64,000 nucleotides of DNA from Mycobacterium sp. URHB0044 (GCF_000620625.1 NZ_JIAW01000010.1:1-64000); one strand, 5' to 3'; positions 8,325 through 17,893 are shown, counted from the stretch's first letter. A program made the numbers and translations. Notes: generated from the sequence alone by a model not told the origin.

Positions 8325-9106
8325 GTCTGGCAGTTCGGGCACCAGTACATGACGCGTTCGCCGCTCAAGCCCTTCTTGCTCCTCGCGTCCGCGTAGTCCA
8401 TCTCGATGATGGTTCCGCAGCGGCGACACGCGTCTCCGGCCCGGCCGTAGACCCACAGGTCACGGCCAGCTCTGGTGTCGCCGGTCGTCACGCGATTGAC
8501 GCGGGAGCGATTGAGCCACAGCATGTCCCGGGCACGCTGCACCATCCGAAGCGGATCCCGCACCGCGCTCACCGGCGCGGTGGGCAGGTGACCGGTGATG
8601 AAGCACAACTCGTTGGCGTACACGTTGCCGACGCCCGCCATCACCCGCTGATCCAGCAGCGTCTCGGCCAGCGGGCGGTCCGGGTCGACGATCAGGTTCG
8701 CGGCCGCCGTCCTCGGTTCCCAATCGGGGCCGAGTAGGTCGGGGCCCAAGTGTGCGACGGCATCCATGTCGCGTTTCCGTTCCAAGATCTCCAGGACACC
8801 GAGGTCGATGCCCGCAACGCGAGAGTCGGCCGTTTCCAGGATGATCCGCACCTTGTGCGGTTGTACCCGGCGGATCTGGCCGCCGATCAACCAGGCGCCG
8901 TCCATCTTTAGATGCGAGTGGATGCTGGCGTCGCCCACCCGGATGAAGAGGTGCTTGCCGCGGCTCAGTACCTCGTCGACCGTTTGCCCCGTCAGGTCGA
9001 CGGTGGCGAACCGGGGCACCCTGACGTCGCAACGGGTCAGTGCCTTGCCTTCCAGCGCCTCCCGTAGCTTGGCCGCGGACCGGTAGACGGTGTCGCCCTC
9101 GGGCAT
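8321..9106 (-). CDS. nei2: Fpg/Nei-family DNA glycosylase/AP lyase, Nei2-type
   Basis: This 261-residue base-excision repair enzyme removes oxidised bases and cuts the AP site. The mature N-terminus begins PEGDTVYR, so catalytic Pro2 and Glu3 are present. HLKMDG at about 63-68 holds the conserved lysine. AGVGNVYANELCF at about 152-164 is the helix-two-turn-helix. The C-terminus has a zinc finger (ACRRCG then WCPNC, two CxxC pairs). MPEGDTV rather than MPEGHT fits Nei2 (Rv3297) better than Nei1. In M. tuberculosis nei2 directly follows lhr; here five genes separate them. The start is fixed by the invariant MPEG. Confidence 0.88.
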   Translation of the reverse strand: MPEGDTVYRSAAKLREALEGKALTRCDVRVPRFATVDLTGQTVDEVLSRGKHLFIRVGDASIHSHLKMDGAWLIGGQIRRVQPHKVRIILETADSRVAGIDLGVLEILERKRDMDAVAHLGPDLLGPDWEPRTAAANLIVDPDRPLAETLLDQRVMAGVGNVYANELCFITGHLPTAPVSAVRDPLRMVQRARDMLWLNRSRVNRVTTGDTRAGRDLWVYGRAGDACRRCGTIIEMDYADARSKKGLSGERVMYWCPNCQT

Positions 9107-9148
9107 TCCCGTTACCTCCGCTCGCGGCTTCGATGTCCTGATAGCACG

Positions 9149-10345
9149 CTACATGCGTTGCCGTGCCTCGAAGTCGATGTGATGGCCTTGCAGCCACGTC
9201 ATCGACCGCCCACCGTCGCGGGCCGCGCGGCGGAACGCGATCGGGAGGATGGCATCGCGGAGCACGCGTGCGATCGGTCCGGCGGCCTTCGAGTTCGCCG
9301 ATCGAGCACCATGTTTGACGATCCGTTCGACGCGGTCGCGACGGAGCGACTCGAACGTGGCGAACGCGTCGGGCACCGTCGCGCAGTCACGCAGGCACAT
9401 GGCCAGGATCACCGCGTCCTCGAGCGCCATTGCGGCACCCTGGCCGGCCGACGGCGCGGTGGCGTGGGCAGCATCGCCGATGATGATCATGCGGTCGCGG
9501 TGCCAGTGCCGCACCACGGGCATGTCGTACGTCGGCCACCCGAGCATCGGACCGGGGGCGGCGTCGATGATCTCGTGGGCAGGGCCGGCGTCGCCATCCA
9601 TCAATTGGTGGAGCCATTCGCGCCACTGGGCGTCGTCCATCTCCGAGAGGACGCCCTTCTGCGGTTCCCTGGCCATCGGGGGATTGGCGAACCACACCGT
9701 GCCACCATCGGGCGTCGGCATCCATGCGAAGAAGCAGCGCGTCCCGAACTGCATCCGGAATTCCCTAGCTGGCACGTCGACACGGAAGTCGGGGATATAG
9801 CCACCGACATTGAGCACCGGCACGTAACGCGGCGTCGCGGCTTGGGGATCGATGACCGTTCGTACGCTGGAATGGATTCCGTCGCAGCCGATGAGGACAT
9901 CCCCGGTGGCCTTGCTGCCGTCGGCGAAGCTGGCTTCGATCCCGTGCGCCGTCGCTGTCGCGCCGACGAACTCCGCGCCGTGTCTGATCCGAAGTCCGTG
10001 TTCTGCGGCGAGCTTCGCCAGCGCACCGTAGAGATCGCCGCGACGCATCATCTGGGACAGTTGCCCGTCCGCTCGCGGCGCGGCGAGCGGCATGCTGCCG
10101 AGTCGTCTGCCCTTGCCGTTGACGAAGCTGATCGTCTCCAGTTCGAAACCGAGCGACTCGATGGGCTCGGCCAGGTCGATCGCGCGCAGGGCGTCCATTC
10201 CGTTGGCTTGGAAGGTCAGCCATGATCCGCGGAGATCCTCCGGTCCGATGTTGCGCTCGAACACGTCTGCCTCGATGCCCACCCGTCGTAGTGCCACCGC
10301 CAGCACCGGCCCGGCCACGCCGGCGCCGATCACGAGTGCGCGCAT
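9149..10345 (-). CDS. FAD-dependent aromatic-type monooxygenase
   Basis: This 398-residue group A flavoprotein hydroxylase belongs to the p-hydroxybenzoate hydroxylase/UbiH superfamily. ALVIGAGVAGPVLAVALRRVG at the N-terminus is the GxGxxG FAD motif. GCDGIHSSVR at about 156-165 is the DG motif. IIGDAAHATAPSAGQGAAM at about 288-306 is the GD motif that contacts the flavin ribose. These enzymes use NAD(P)H and O2 to hydroxylate or inactivate small aromatics and drugs. ATG 10345 follows an AAGGA ribosome-binding site; the longer ORF to 10378 adds only basic read-through. It is divergent from a MarR gene with a palindrome between them, so it is probably MarR-controlled and induced by its substrate, which is unknown. 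Confidence 0.85.
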   Translation of the reverse strand: MRALVIGAGVAGPVLAVALRRVGIEADVFERNIGPEDLRGSWLTFQANGMDALRAIDLAEPIESLGFELETISFVNGKGRRLGSMPLAAPRADGQLSQMMRRGDLYGALAKLAAEHGLRIRHGAEFVGATATAHGIEASFADGSKATGDVLIGCDGIHSSVRTVIDPQAATPRYVPVLNVGGYIPDFRVDVPAREFRMQFGTRCFFAWMPTPDGGTVWFANPPMAREPQKGVLSEMDDAQWREWLHQLMDGDAGPAHEIIDAAPGPMLGWPTYDMPVVRHWHRDRMIIIGDAAHATAPSAGQGAAMALEDAVILAMCLRDCATVPDAFATFESLRRDRVERIVKHGARSANSKAAGPIARVLRDAILPIAFRRAARDGGRSMTWLQGHHIDFEARQRM

Positions 10346-10398
10346 CTTCGTCCTTCGGTATGTTGGCCTTTCACGCAAGTAGTATGAAAGTCGAGTTA

Positions 10399-10411
10399 CT
10401 TGAATGTCAAG
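10399..10411. promoter_or_regulatory. Putative MarR operator centred on the MarR start codon
   Basis: CTTGA-ATG-TCAAG is a perfect 5-bp inverted repeat whose 3-bp centre is the ATG start codon of the MarR gene. With flanks (ACTTGAATGTCAAGA) it resembles the usual MarR-family operator form ACTTGN5CAAGT. A further CAAGTA/TACTTG pair (10376-10381 and 10397-10402) extends the symmetry toward the divergent monooxygenase. Occupancy would block both genes; this is inference from position. Confidence 0.5.
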
Positions 10412-10892
10412 AGACTTTGCCAGTGATGCATTGCTCGGTGTGGCGATCGAGCGGTATCAGGCGGCCGTCGACGACTTCGACCGTGAAATGGCCCGTATCC
10501 TACGGGTCAACGAGACGGACCTACGTTGCCTGGAGATCCTCATCCAAGAGGATGCCGAGGTTACGCCGCGGTTGCTGGCGGCGCGTCTCGGACTGACGAG
10601 TGGCAGCGTCACTGCGATGTTGGATCGGTTGGAGAAGCTCGACTACGTCCGCCGCGCCGCGCATCCGAACGACCGCCGCAAGGTGATCGTCACCCCGACG
10701 GACATCGTGGTGCGGCAAACACGAGACATGATCGAGCCGCTCTTGGCCGAAGCCAACGAGGGGTTGATCTCGAGATACAGCGCCGAGCAGTTGGCCCTCG
10801 TTGCCGACTTCCTCACCCGTGCAGGAGATTTACAGCAGGAGCACGTCGAACGGTTGCGCAGGCAGTCGCCGAAACTCGCCGCCGATGGCTGA
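10404..10892 (+). CDS. MarR-family transcriptional regulator
   Basis: This 162-residue winged-helix regulator has RLLAARLGLTSGSVTAMLDRLEKLDYVRR at about 54-82 (shown in part: GLTSGSVTAMLDRLE) as recognition helix-turn-helix, followed by a wing containing HPNDRRKV, the classic MarR DRR motif. The flanking N- and C-terminal helices form the dimer and ligand pocket. It is divergent from the flavin monooxygenase gene, with a palindrome centred on its own start codon, so it most likely represses itself and that gene until a phenolic or similar ligand binds. No ribosome-binding site is obvious, which allows leaderless translation. The stop abuts the convergent SDR stop. Confidence 0.88.
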   Translation: MSRDFASDALLGVAIERYQAAVDDFDREMARILRVNETDLRCLEILIQEDAEVTPRLLAARLGLTSGSVTAMLDRLEKLDYVRRAAHPNDRRKVIVTPTDIVVRQTRDMIEPLLAEANEGLISRYSAEQLALVADFLTRAGDLQQEHVERLRRQSPKLAADG

Positions 10893-11828
10893 CTACGAGG
10901 TGAAATCCACCGACAGGTCCCACAGCCGTTCGGCATTGCCGGGATCCAGCGCATACGGAGCGACGCCGCCGCGTCCGGGACCACCACGACGGTCGACCAC
11001 CCGCGCTTCGTTGCAGTCCTCGAAGTAGCGACCGCCGATGCCGTCCAACAGCGGCGAGGCCGCCAACAACGTCGACGTTGCGGCGCCCTGCTCGACGGTC
11101 TTGAAGTCGGTGCCGGCCGCGCGGAACGCCGCCAGGGCGTCCTCCGCGTAGTGGGCCGGCAGATGGCGCTGGAGCGGTGTCGCTATGCCGCCGGGCATCA
11201 GGGCGTTGGCGAGGATGCCGTCGGATGCCCAACGGCGCGTCGCTTCGACGGCGAACAGCACGTTGGCGGTCTTGGACTGCCCGTACGCGCCGAAGGGTTC
11301 GTAATCGCGGAACGCGTAGTCGATGTCGTCGAACACGACGGGGGAGCGCAGGTGCCCGCCGGAGCTCACCGAGACGATGCGTGCGCCGCCGGCAGCGGCC
11401 ATGGCGCGGTGCAGTCCCCTCGCGAGTGCGAAGTGGCCAAGATGATTTGTGGCGAACTGCATTTCGTGCCCGCTGGCTGACATGGTCAACTCTTGGATGG
11501 CCATGACGCCTGCGTTGTTGACCAGGATGTGCAGCGGTCCGCTCCACGCCTGGACGAACGCCCGCACGCTGGACAGGTCGCTCAGGTCGAGCGGGGCCAC
11601 TCCGACCCGGCCGCCGATCTGCTGGGCCACCCGTTCACCGGCTTCTGCGTCGCGCACCGCGAGGGTGACCTCCGCGCCGGCGCCGGCGAGAGCCCGCGCA
11701 GTTTCGACGCCGATTCCCGACGACGCGCCGGTGACGATGGCGCGCTTCCCCGACAGGTCGACGCCGGCGATCACCTCGGCGGCAGTCGATTGGAATCCGA
11801 ACGGTGTGGTGATCAGGTCGTCGCTCAT
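10893..11828 (-). CDS. SDR family oxidoreductase, retinol-dehydrogenase-like
   Basis: This is a 311-residue extended-type classical SDR. KRAIVTGASSGIGVETARAL at about 28-47 binds NAD(P), NNAGVM at about 106-111 and the Ser...Tyr-x3-Lys set (SVSSGGHLRS; YGQSK) are intact. ATNHLGHF and the long loop after the serine are typical of the retinol dehydrogenase/WW-oxidoreductase-like group that oxidises or reduces lipophilic alcohols and ketones. ATG 11828 overlaps the stop of the nitronate monooxygenase gene as ATGA, so the two are a coupled operon in which this gene is second. Reading farther upstream gives no SDR homology. The substrate is unknown. Confidence 0.87.
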   Translation of the reverse strand: MSDDLITTPFGFQSTAAEVIAGVDLSGKRAIVTGASSGIGVETARALAGAGAEVTLAVRDAEAGERVAQQIGGRVGVAPLDLSDLSSVRAFVQAWSGPLHILVNNAGVMAIQELTMSASGHEMQFATNHLGHFALARGLHRAMAAAGGARIVSVSSGGHLRSPVVFDDIDYAFRDYEPFGAYGQSKTANVLFAVEATRRWASDGILANALMPGGIATPLQRHLPAHYAEDALAAFRAAGTDFKTVEQGAATSTLLAASPLLDGIGGRYFEDCNEARVVDRRGGPGRGGVAPYALDPGNAERLWDLSVDFTS

Positions 11829-12814
11829 GACCCACCGCAACGCGGACCCGACGGGCTGTGTTCCCGGCGCACGGCATCGATCGCTCGAGTGGCCTCGTCG
11901 CTGATCCGGCCCACCAGCGCGGAAGCGCTCTCCACTTCGGCGATCAGGTCGACGGCCTCGCCCGCCCAGATGGGCGCATAGTCGGGATCGGCGCGCTTGG
12001 CGCCGCGGCGGAACTCGGCGCGTGCCTCGGCATCGGCACTCAGCTCCTCCTCGCGGTCCTGCCACCTGTCGATGAAGGCGTTGCGCAGCGTGCGGGCCGG
12101 ATACCGGGCCGGCCACGCCGCCTCGGCGGCGATGTCGACCACGCGGCCGCGAACGGTGTCGGAGGCTTCGGCCGCGGTGATCGACTTCGCTTCTCGCTCG
12201 TCGATCAACGCTTCCGGCGTCGCTTCGAAGCGTGTGCCGATCACCGCTCCGGCCGCGCCCAGCATCAGCGCGGCGGCCAGCCCGCGACCGTCCGCGATGC
12301 CTCCGGCGGCCAGCACGGGAGTGGCGCCTGCGACGTCGACGACGGCAGGGACGAAGGGCAGCGTCGCCCGCCCTCCGCCGTGGCCACCCGCTTCCGAGCC
12401 CTGCGCCACCAGGACGTCGGCTCCGACGTCGAGCGCGTGCCGCGTTTCGGTGATGGTGTTGACCTGGACGATCAGCGGAATTCCGGCGTCACGGACGGTG
12501 CTGGCGAACGGCGCCGGATCGCCGAACGACAGCACGACCGCGGCCGGGCGCTGCTCGACTACCCATTCGACGATCGACTGGTCGATCGCCCACGTCAATA
12601 GCCCGATGCCCCAAGGCTTCTCGGTGCTCTCCTTGGCGATGGCACATTCCCGCTCGAGCCAGTCCCGCTGGCCCGGACCGCCACCGATGATGCCGAGGCC
12701 GCCGCCCTCGGAGACCGCGGCCGTCAGCCGGCCGCCAGCCACGCCGCCCATCGGCGCCAGCACGATCGGGTGGTCGATCCCGAACATCTCGGTAACCGCT
12801 GTCCGCAAGGCCAT
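11825..12814 (-). CDS. Nitronate monooxygenase (2-nitropropane dioxygenase family)
   Basis: This 329-residue FMN-dependent TIM-barrel enzyme oxidises alkyl nitronates such as propionate-3-nitronate, or related substrates. HPIVLAPMGGVAGG at about 15-28 is the N-terminal FMN region. QVNTITETRHALDVGADVL and QGSEAGGHGG at about 143-152 hold the conserved glycine-rich loop and catalytic His of the class. AAGGIADGRG and GAVIGTRF form the phosphate-binding strands. It is the first gene of a two-gene operon with the SDR and lies 24 bp downstream of the DUF2834-like gene on the same strand. Mycobacteria have many paralogues with unproven substrates, so only the family call is firm. Confidence 0.87.
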   Translation of the reverse strand: MALRTAVTEMFGIDHPIVLAPMGGVAGGRLTAAVSEGGGLGIIGGGPGQRDWLERECAIAKESTEKPWGIGLLTWAIDQSIVEWVVEQRPAAVVLSFGDPAPFASTVRDAGIPLIVQVNTITETRHALDVGADVLVAQGSEAGGHGGGRATLPFVPAVVDVAGATPVLAAGGIADGRGLAAALMLGAAGAVIGTRFEATPEALIDEREAKSITAAEASDTVRGRVVDIAAEAAWPARYPARTLRNAFIDRWQDREEELSADAEARAEFRRGAKRADPDYAPIWAGEAVDLIAEVESASALVGRISDEATRAIDAVRREHSPSGPRCGGS

Positions 12815-12838
12815 GTCACCACTGTAGGCAGCGGGCCT

Positions 12839-13330
12839 TCAGGCGGGAATGACGTCCAGTCCCTTCGTCGCGTTGTCGTGGCGATGCTGGCGTTCGATCA
12901 CCGCGAAGTAGAAGGCATAGGCGAACGCGCAACTGGTGAACAGGCTGGAGACGAAGAACAGCCACGGCCGTTTGATGCCGCGTCGGTATCCGTCGACGAT
13001 CGTGAACAGCGGCAGCAGGATCACGTTGATGATGGTGTAGTCCTGGCTGGCAGATGCCGCGGCTGGGTTGACGTAGCCGAGGCGGATGAATTGCTCCCAG
13101 CTGCCAGGGCCCCAGATCGGATTGCCGCCTTCGACGGCGTACTGCGCGACGAACTGGTGGTTGAAGTAGTAGCCGAGCGCGATCGACGCGACGCCGACGA
13201 CGTAGAACACGATCTCCAGCGCCGAGAAGGCGGGGCCGCTGGCGGGGCGGGCGAAGACCTGCTGATTGGCGCGGACGATCCAGGCGATGACGGCGACGCC
13301 GAGGAGGGCATGAACGATGAGCGAGACCAT
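12839..13330 (-). CDS. Small integral membrane protein, DUF2834-like
   Basis: This 163-residue protein has about four transmembrane helices: 3-19, 38-56, 100-115 and 123-145. The loops contain WGPGSWEQFIRLGYVNPAA and DGYRRGIKRPW. The layout and the FVSSLF..FAYAFYF C-terminal helix resemble DUF2834 proteins of actinobacteria, whose function is unknown. ATG 13330 is followed directly by a hydrophobic helix that could act as a signal anchor. It lies between lhr and the nitronate monooxygenase operon on the same strand, but nothing links it to either functionally. Confidence 0.7.
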   Translation of the reverse strand: MVSLIVHALLGVAVIAWIVRANQQVFARPASGPAFSALEIVFYVVGVASIALGYYFNHQFVAQYAVEGGNPIWGPGSWEQFIRLGYVNPAAASASQDYTIINVILLPLFTIVDGYRRGIKRPWLFFVSSLFTSCAFAYAFYFAVIERQHRHDNATKGLDVIPA

Positions 13331-13381
13331 GGCCTCAGTATGGAACGACCTGGGCCAGGTTTTGTCATTTTTGACAATGTG

Positions 13382-16300
13382 TCAGCGCAACCGCATGCCC
13401 CTCGGCGTGCGGGAGAACCCCGCGCCGGTCAACGCGTCGCGGACGGTCGTCAGGCGGTCGTCGGATGCGGGATCGAGCACGGTCACCCCGTTGACCTTCT
13501 CCACCAGCAGCGACTGCAGCACCCGACCTCCGACCAACTCCGCGAGCGCTGCTGCCGCGGACCGATTGGCCTCCGCGTCGTCGGAGTAGGACAGCAGGGT
13601 GCGTCCACCCCGCTCGAGGAACCACACCAGTTCACCGTCGACCAACACGACCAGGGCACCGGCCTTGCGGCCCGGTCGGTGCGTGCCGTCGCCCGGCCAT
13701 GGCAGTGCGGCGCCGTACGGGTTGGCCGGATCGGCCGCCGCGAGCACGACCGCCTGATAGGCGCGGCGCTCTTGGTCGACGTCGTCGAGGTAGGTGCGCA
13801 GCCGGTCCACGGTGGAGGCGACCGCGAACTGGGCCCCGCCCAACGACTCGACGAAGTAGCCGCGTTGGCACCGGCCGGCATCCTCGAACGCGCTGAGCAC
13901 CTTGTAGAGCATCGCGAACCCGCCGGGCACCCCCTCGGACGACCCCTTGGTCAGCACGCCATAGCGGTTGAGCAGCAATTCGGCCTGGAAGTGGGCACGG
14001 ATGGTCGACTCGGGCTCGGGTGTCGGCAGGGCGGACCACCGGCCGGCAACGGTCGGCTCGGACGTGCGTGTCTGGGCATGCGCGACGCTGTAGCGGCTCA
14101 GCCGCGGCGGCCGCTGCCGCTGGCGGTGCGCACCGCCGCGCCGTCCGGTGCCCTGCAACAGGGCGCGTACGGGCGCAAAGGTGTCGCCGGTGACCCAGCC
14201 GGCCCAAACCAGTTCCCAGAGCGCGGTTTTCAGCTGCTCGGTACCGGCCGCGCCGTCGGCGTCGAGCTGCCGGAAGAAGTAGGCTCCACCGTGGCCCAGC
14301 GTTTCCATGATGGTCCGGTGGACGTCGGTGAAGTCAATCTCAGCTGGGGTGGCGAGTGTCATGGGCGTCGAGTCGGCGGAGTGGAAGGCGATCCAGCCGT
14401 CGTTGCCGCCGATCTGCCCCGCGCCGGACCAGGTGACTTCGCCGGCCGCGAGCAGCTCGTCCAGCATGGCTGGCTGGTAGTCCCGAACCCGCTGCCCGAA
14501 CACCAGCGGCTCCACCGCCGACGCCGGCATCGGCACGCCCGCAAGCTGTTCGATGACCGCCGCCAGACCGTCGATGCCCGACACCCGTGCCGTGCCCACC
14601 TGCTGCCACGCAGGCAGGAACCTTGCGTACGCCGCCGTGCTCACCGGTTCGACCTGTGCGCGCAGCGCAGCCAACGACCGGCGGCGCAGGATCTTCAATA
14701 CGTCGGCGTCGCACCACTGTTCGGCGGTGTCACTGAATTCGCCGCGCACCAGCTTGCCGTCGACCGCCATGCGGCCCAGTACGTCGGCGGTGACCCGCAA
14801 CCCCAGCCCGAACCTGGCCGCGGCGTCGCCGGTGGTGAACGGCCCGTGCGTGCGGGCGTATCGGCCGAGCAGTTCGCCGAGCGGATCGGTCACGGACTCG
14901 GTGAAGCTGGCCGGTACGCCGACCGGGACGGCGATGCCGACGCCGTCGCGCAGCAAACCGAGGTCTTCGATGGCCACCCACCACGTCCGGTCCGCGAACG
15001 TCACGGTCAACGCCCGTCGCGCAGCCCGAAGCCCCTCCAGCCACCCGCCGACGTCGGCCGCGGTGGACCGTTCTGCGATCTCGTCCTCGGTCAGAGGGCC
15101 GAGCAGCCGCAGCAGGTCCGCCACGCCTTCGGCGTCACGCGCCGCGCGCTCGGCGGTCAGATGTTGGAGCTGAGCTGAGGTCGACTCGATGATCTGGGGG
15201 TCGAGCAGCTCGCGCAGTTCGACGCGGCCGAGTAGTTCGGCCAGCAGCACGCTGTCCAACGACAGCGCGGCGGCGCGGCGCTCCGCGAGGGGACTGTCGC
15301 CCTCGTACATGAACGCGCCGACGTAGCCGAACAACAGCGACGCGGCGAAGGGCGACGGTGTCGCCGTCTCGACCTCCAACAGCCGAATGCGCCGCTGCGC
15401 AACGCGACTCATGACGTCGCGCAGGGTCGGTACGTCGTAGACGTCCTGAAGGCATTCGCGGACGGTCTCGAGGACGATGGGGAAGTCGGGGTACTTGCGG
15501 GCCACGTCGAGCAGTTGCGCGGCGCGTTGGCGTTGGTGCCACAGCGGCGACCGCTTGCCGGGATGACGGCGGGGAAGCAGCAGCGCCCTGGCCGCGCATT
15601 CCCGGAACCGCGACGCGAACAGGGCAGAGCCGCCGACCTCGTCGGTGACGATGGGATCGATCTCGTCGGCGTCGAACACGAATAGGTCCGCCCCCGGCGC
15701 GGCGTCTTCGGTGTCGGGTAGCCGCACGATGATGCCGTCGTCGGAGGCGGTCGGCTTCTCGTCGATGCCGTACCGCTCGCGCAGCCGGCGACTGACCGCC
15801 AGCGCCAGCGGACCGTGCACCCGAAGTCCGTAGGGGGAGTGCAGGATGACCCGCCAGTCGCCGAGCTCGTCGCGGAACCGCTCGACGATGAACGTCGTGT
15901 CGGTCGGTACGGTGCCGGTGGCCTGGCGCTGCTCGTCGAGCAACTGCCAGAGGTTGTCGGTCGCGTAGTCGTTGAAACCCATGGTGTGGCACTGCGCGTC
16001 GAACTCCTCCCGCGCCATGCCCGACAGCCGACCGGTGAACGCGCCGATGGCGGCGCCCAATTCGGCGGGCCTACCCACGCCGTCGCCGCGCCAGAACGGC
16101 AGCCTGGCGGGCTGGCCGGGAGCGGGGATGACGAGTACGCGGTCGTGCGTGATCTCGGTGATGCGCCAGCTGGTCGCACCGAGCGAGATGACGTCGCCGG
16201 GCCGCGACTCGTACACCATCTCCTCGTCGAGTTCGCCTACGCGGGACGGCTTTTCGGTATCGGCGTTGGACGCGAGGTAGACGGTGAACAGGCCGCGGTC

Positions 16301-17893
16301 GGGGATGGCGCCGCCGGAGGTGACGGCGAGCCGCTGCGCGCCCGGCCGTGACGTCAGTACTCCTGCGTCGCGGTCGTACACCAGCCGCGGGCGCAACTCG
16401 GCGAATTCGGTGGACGGATACTTGCCGGACAGCAGGTCGAGGGTGGCCTCGAACGCGCTGCGGGGCAGCGTGGCGAAGGGTGCGCTCCGTCGCACCGCGT
16501 CGAACCAGCGATCGGCGTCCAGCGGTTCCAGTGCAACCGCGGCGACGGTGTGCTGGGCGAGCACGTCGAGCGGGTTGGCGGGTACCCGCATGGTCTCGAT
16601 CTGACCCGCGAGCATGCGCTGCACGGTCACCGCGCAGTCGATGAGATCGGTGCGGTGCTTGGGAAACAGTACGCCCCTGGATATCTCACCGACCTGGTGA
16701 CCGGCGCGGCCGATACGCTGCAGCCCGCTTGCCACCGAAGGCGGGGCCTCCACCTGGATGACCAGGTCGACCGAACCCATGTCGATGCCAAGCTCCAGGC
16801 TGGAGGTGGCGACCACCGCTCGCAGCCGGCCGCTCTTGAGTTCTTCCTCCACGGCGGCGCGCTGCTCCTTGCTGACCGAACCGTGGTGGGCGCGGGCCAG
16901 CACCGTCTCGGCGCCGTACGTCTGGCCGCTGCCCATGATGTGTGCGGGGGAGCCGCCGCCGACCTTGGGGTTGCGCTCGTCGCTCAGTTCGACACCCGTG
17001 CGCTCGGCGTGAATCTCGTTGAGGCGGGCCGTGAGACGCTCGGCCAGCCGGCGGGAGTTGGCGAACACGATGGACGAGTTGTGCGACTCGATCAGATCGA
17101 CGATGCGGCCCTCGACGTCGGGCCAGATCGAGTTCTCGACGAGGTTGGCCATGTCGGGCACCGGCACCTGGACCGACAGGTCGAAGGTCTTGCCCGACGG
17201 CGGCGCGACCACCGTCGCGGGGGCGGTGCCTGCCAGGAAGCGGGCGACCTCCTCGGCAGGGCGGACGGTCGCCGACAGGCCGATCCGCTGAGCGGGGCGC
17301 TCAAGCATCTGGTCGAGGCGCTCCAGCGACAGTGCAAGGTGTGCGCCGCGCTTGGTGGCCGCGACGGCGTGCACCTCGTCGACGATCACCGTCTGAACCT
17401 CGGAGAGCGTCTCCCGGGCCGCCGAGGTCAGCATCAGGAACAGCGACTCGGGCGTGGTGATCAAGATGTCGGGTGGATTGGTGATCAGCTGCCGCCGCTG
17501 GGCGGGCAGCGTGTCGCCCGAGCGAACGCCGACGCTGATGTCGGGCACCGGTACGCCCAGCCGTTCGGCGACGCGGGTGATGCCGGTCAGCGGCGTACTG
17601 AGGTTGCGTTCGACGTCGACGGCCAGTGCCTTGAGCGGGGAGATGTAGAGCACTCGCGTGCCGGCCTTCGGGGGGCGCGGCTCGGAGGCGGCGAGCTGGT
17701 CGATGGCCCATAGGAACGCGGCCAGCGTCTTGCCAGAGCCGGTGGGCGCGATGACCAGCGTGTTGTTGCCGCCGGCGATCGCCGACCAGGCTTCTGCCTG
17801 CGCGGCCGTTGGCGCGGGGAAGGTGCCCGTGAACCACTCACGCGTGAGCGCGCTGAAGCGCCCCAGCGGATCGACGGTGGTCTTGCGGGCCAT
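13382..17893 (-). CDS. lhr: ATP-dependent helicase Lhr (SF2)
   Basis: This 1503-residue DNA helicase/translocase is of the Lhr type. IAPTGSGKTLAAF at about 48-60 is Walker A, TPES at about 147-150 motif Ib, DEVH at 172-175 motif II, LSATV at about 206-210 motif III, ATSSLELGIDMG motif IV/V and QRIGRAGHQ motif VI. The remaining 1000 residues form the winged-helix and Lhr-specific C-terminal domains. Full length matches mycobacterial Lhr, which moves 3'-5' on single-stranded DNA, prefers RNA:DNA hybrids and belongs to a DNA-damage response. The adjacent TetR gene and the nearby nei2 gene match the Rv3295-Rv3296-Rv3297 order. Large antisense ORFs here are shadows. Confidence 0.95.
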   Translation of the reverse strand: MARKTTVDPLGRFSALTREWFTGTFPAPTAAQAEAWSAIAGGNNTLVIAPTGSGKTLAAFLWAIDQLAASEPRPPKAGTRVLYISPLKALAVDVERNLSTPLTGITRVAERLGVPVPDISVGVRSGDTLPAQRRQLITNPPDILITTPESLFLMLTSAARETLSEVQTVIVDEVHAVAATKRGAHLALSLERLDQMLERPAQRIGLSATVRPAEEVARFLAGTAPATVVAPPSGKTFDLSVQVPVPDMANLVENSIWPDVEGRIVDLIESHNSSIVFANSRRLAERLTARLNEIHAERTGVELSDERNPKVGGGSPAHIMGSGQTYGAETVLARAHHGSVSKEQRAAVEEELKSGRLRAVVATSSLELGIDMGSVDLVIQVEAPPSVASGLQRIGRAGHQVGEISRGVLFPKHRTDLIDCAVTVQRMLAGQIETMRVPANPLDVLAQHTVAAVALEPLDADRWFDAVRRSAPFATLPRSAFEATLDLLSGKYPSTEFAELRPRLVYDRDAGVLTSRPGAQRLAVTSGGAIPDRGLFTVYLASNADTEKPSRVGELDEEMVYESRPGDVISLGATSWRITEITHDRVLVIPAPGQPARLPFWRGDGVGRPAELGAAIGAFTGRLSGMAREEFDAQCHTMGFNDYATDNLWQLLDEQRQATGTVPTDTTFIVERFRDELGDWRVILHSPYGLRVHGPLALAVSRRLRERYGIDEKPTASDDGIIVRLPDTEDAAPGADLFVFDADEIDPIVTDEVGGSALFASRFRECAARALLLPRRHPGKRSPLWHQRQRAAQLLDVARKYPDFPIVLETVRECLQDVYDVPTLRDVMSRVAQRRIRLLEVETATPSPFAASLLFGYVGAFMYEGDSPLAERRAAALSLDSVLLAELLGRVELRELLDPQIIESTSAQLQHLTAERAARDAEGVADLLRLLGPLTEDEIAERSTAADVGGWLEGLRAARRALTVTFADRTWWVAIEDLGLLRDGVGIAVPVGVPASFTESVTDPLGELLGRYARTHGPFTTGDAAARFGLGLRVTADVLGRMAVDGKLVRGEFSDTAEQWCDADVLKILRRRSLAALRAQVEPVSTAAYARFLPAWQQVGTARVSGIDGLAAVIEQLAGVPMPASAVEPLVFGQRVRDYQPAMLDELLAAGEVTWSGAGQIGGNDGWIAFHSADSTPMTLATPAEIDFTDVHRTIMETLGHGGAYFFRQLDADGAAGTEQLKTALWELVWAGWVTGDTFAPVRALLQGTGRRGGAHRQRQRPPRLSRYSVAHAQTRTSEPTVAGRWSALPTPEPESTIRAHFQAELLLNRYGVLTKGSSEGVPGGFAMLYKVLSAFEDAGRCQRGYFVESLGGAQFAVASTVDRLRTYLDDVDQERRAYQAVVLAAADPANPYGAALPWPGDGTHRPGRKAGALVVLVDGELVWFLERGGRTLLSYSDDAEANRSAAAALAELVGGRVLQSLLVEKVNGVTVLDPASDDRLTTVRDALTGAGFSRTPRGMRLR

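Noticed and set aside
7170..8456. Minus-strand ORF (428 codons) across the desaturase gene
   Set aside because: It is antisense to a gene with three intact histidine boxes and has no domain of its own.
12770..15178. Long plus-strand ORF (802 codons) across lhr
   Set aside because: It is antisense to the conserved helicase Lhr, its translation is Arg/Gly/Gln-rich with no recognisable domain, and open antisense frames are expected from GC-rich codon use.
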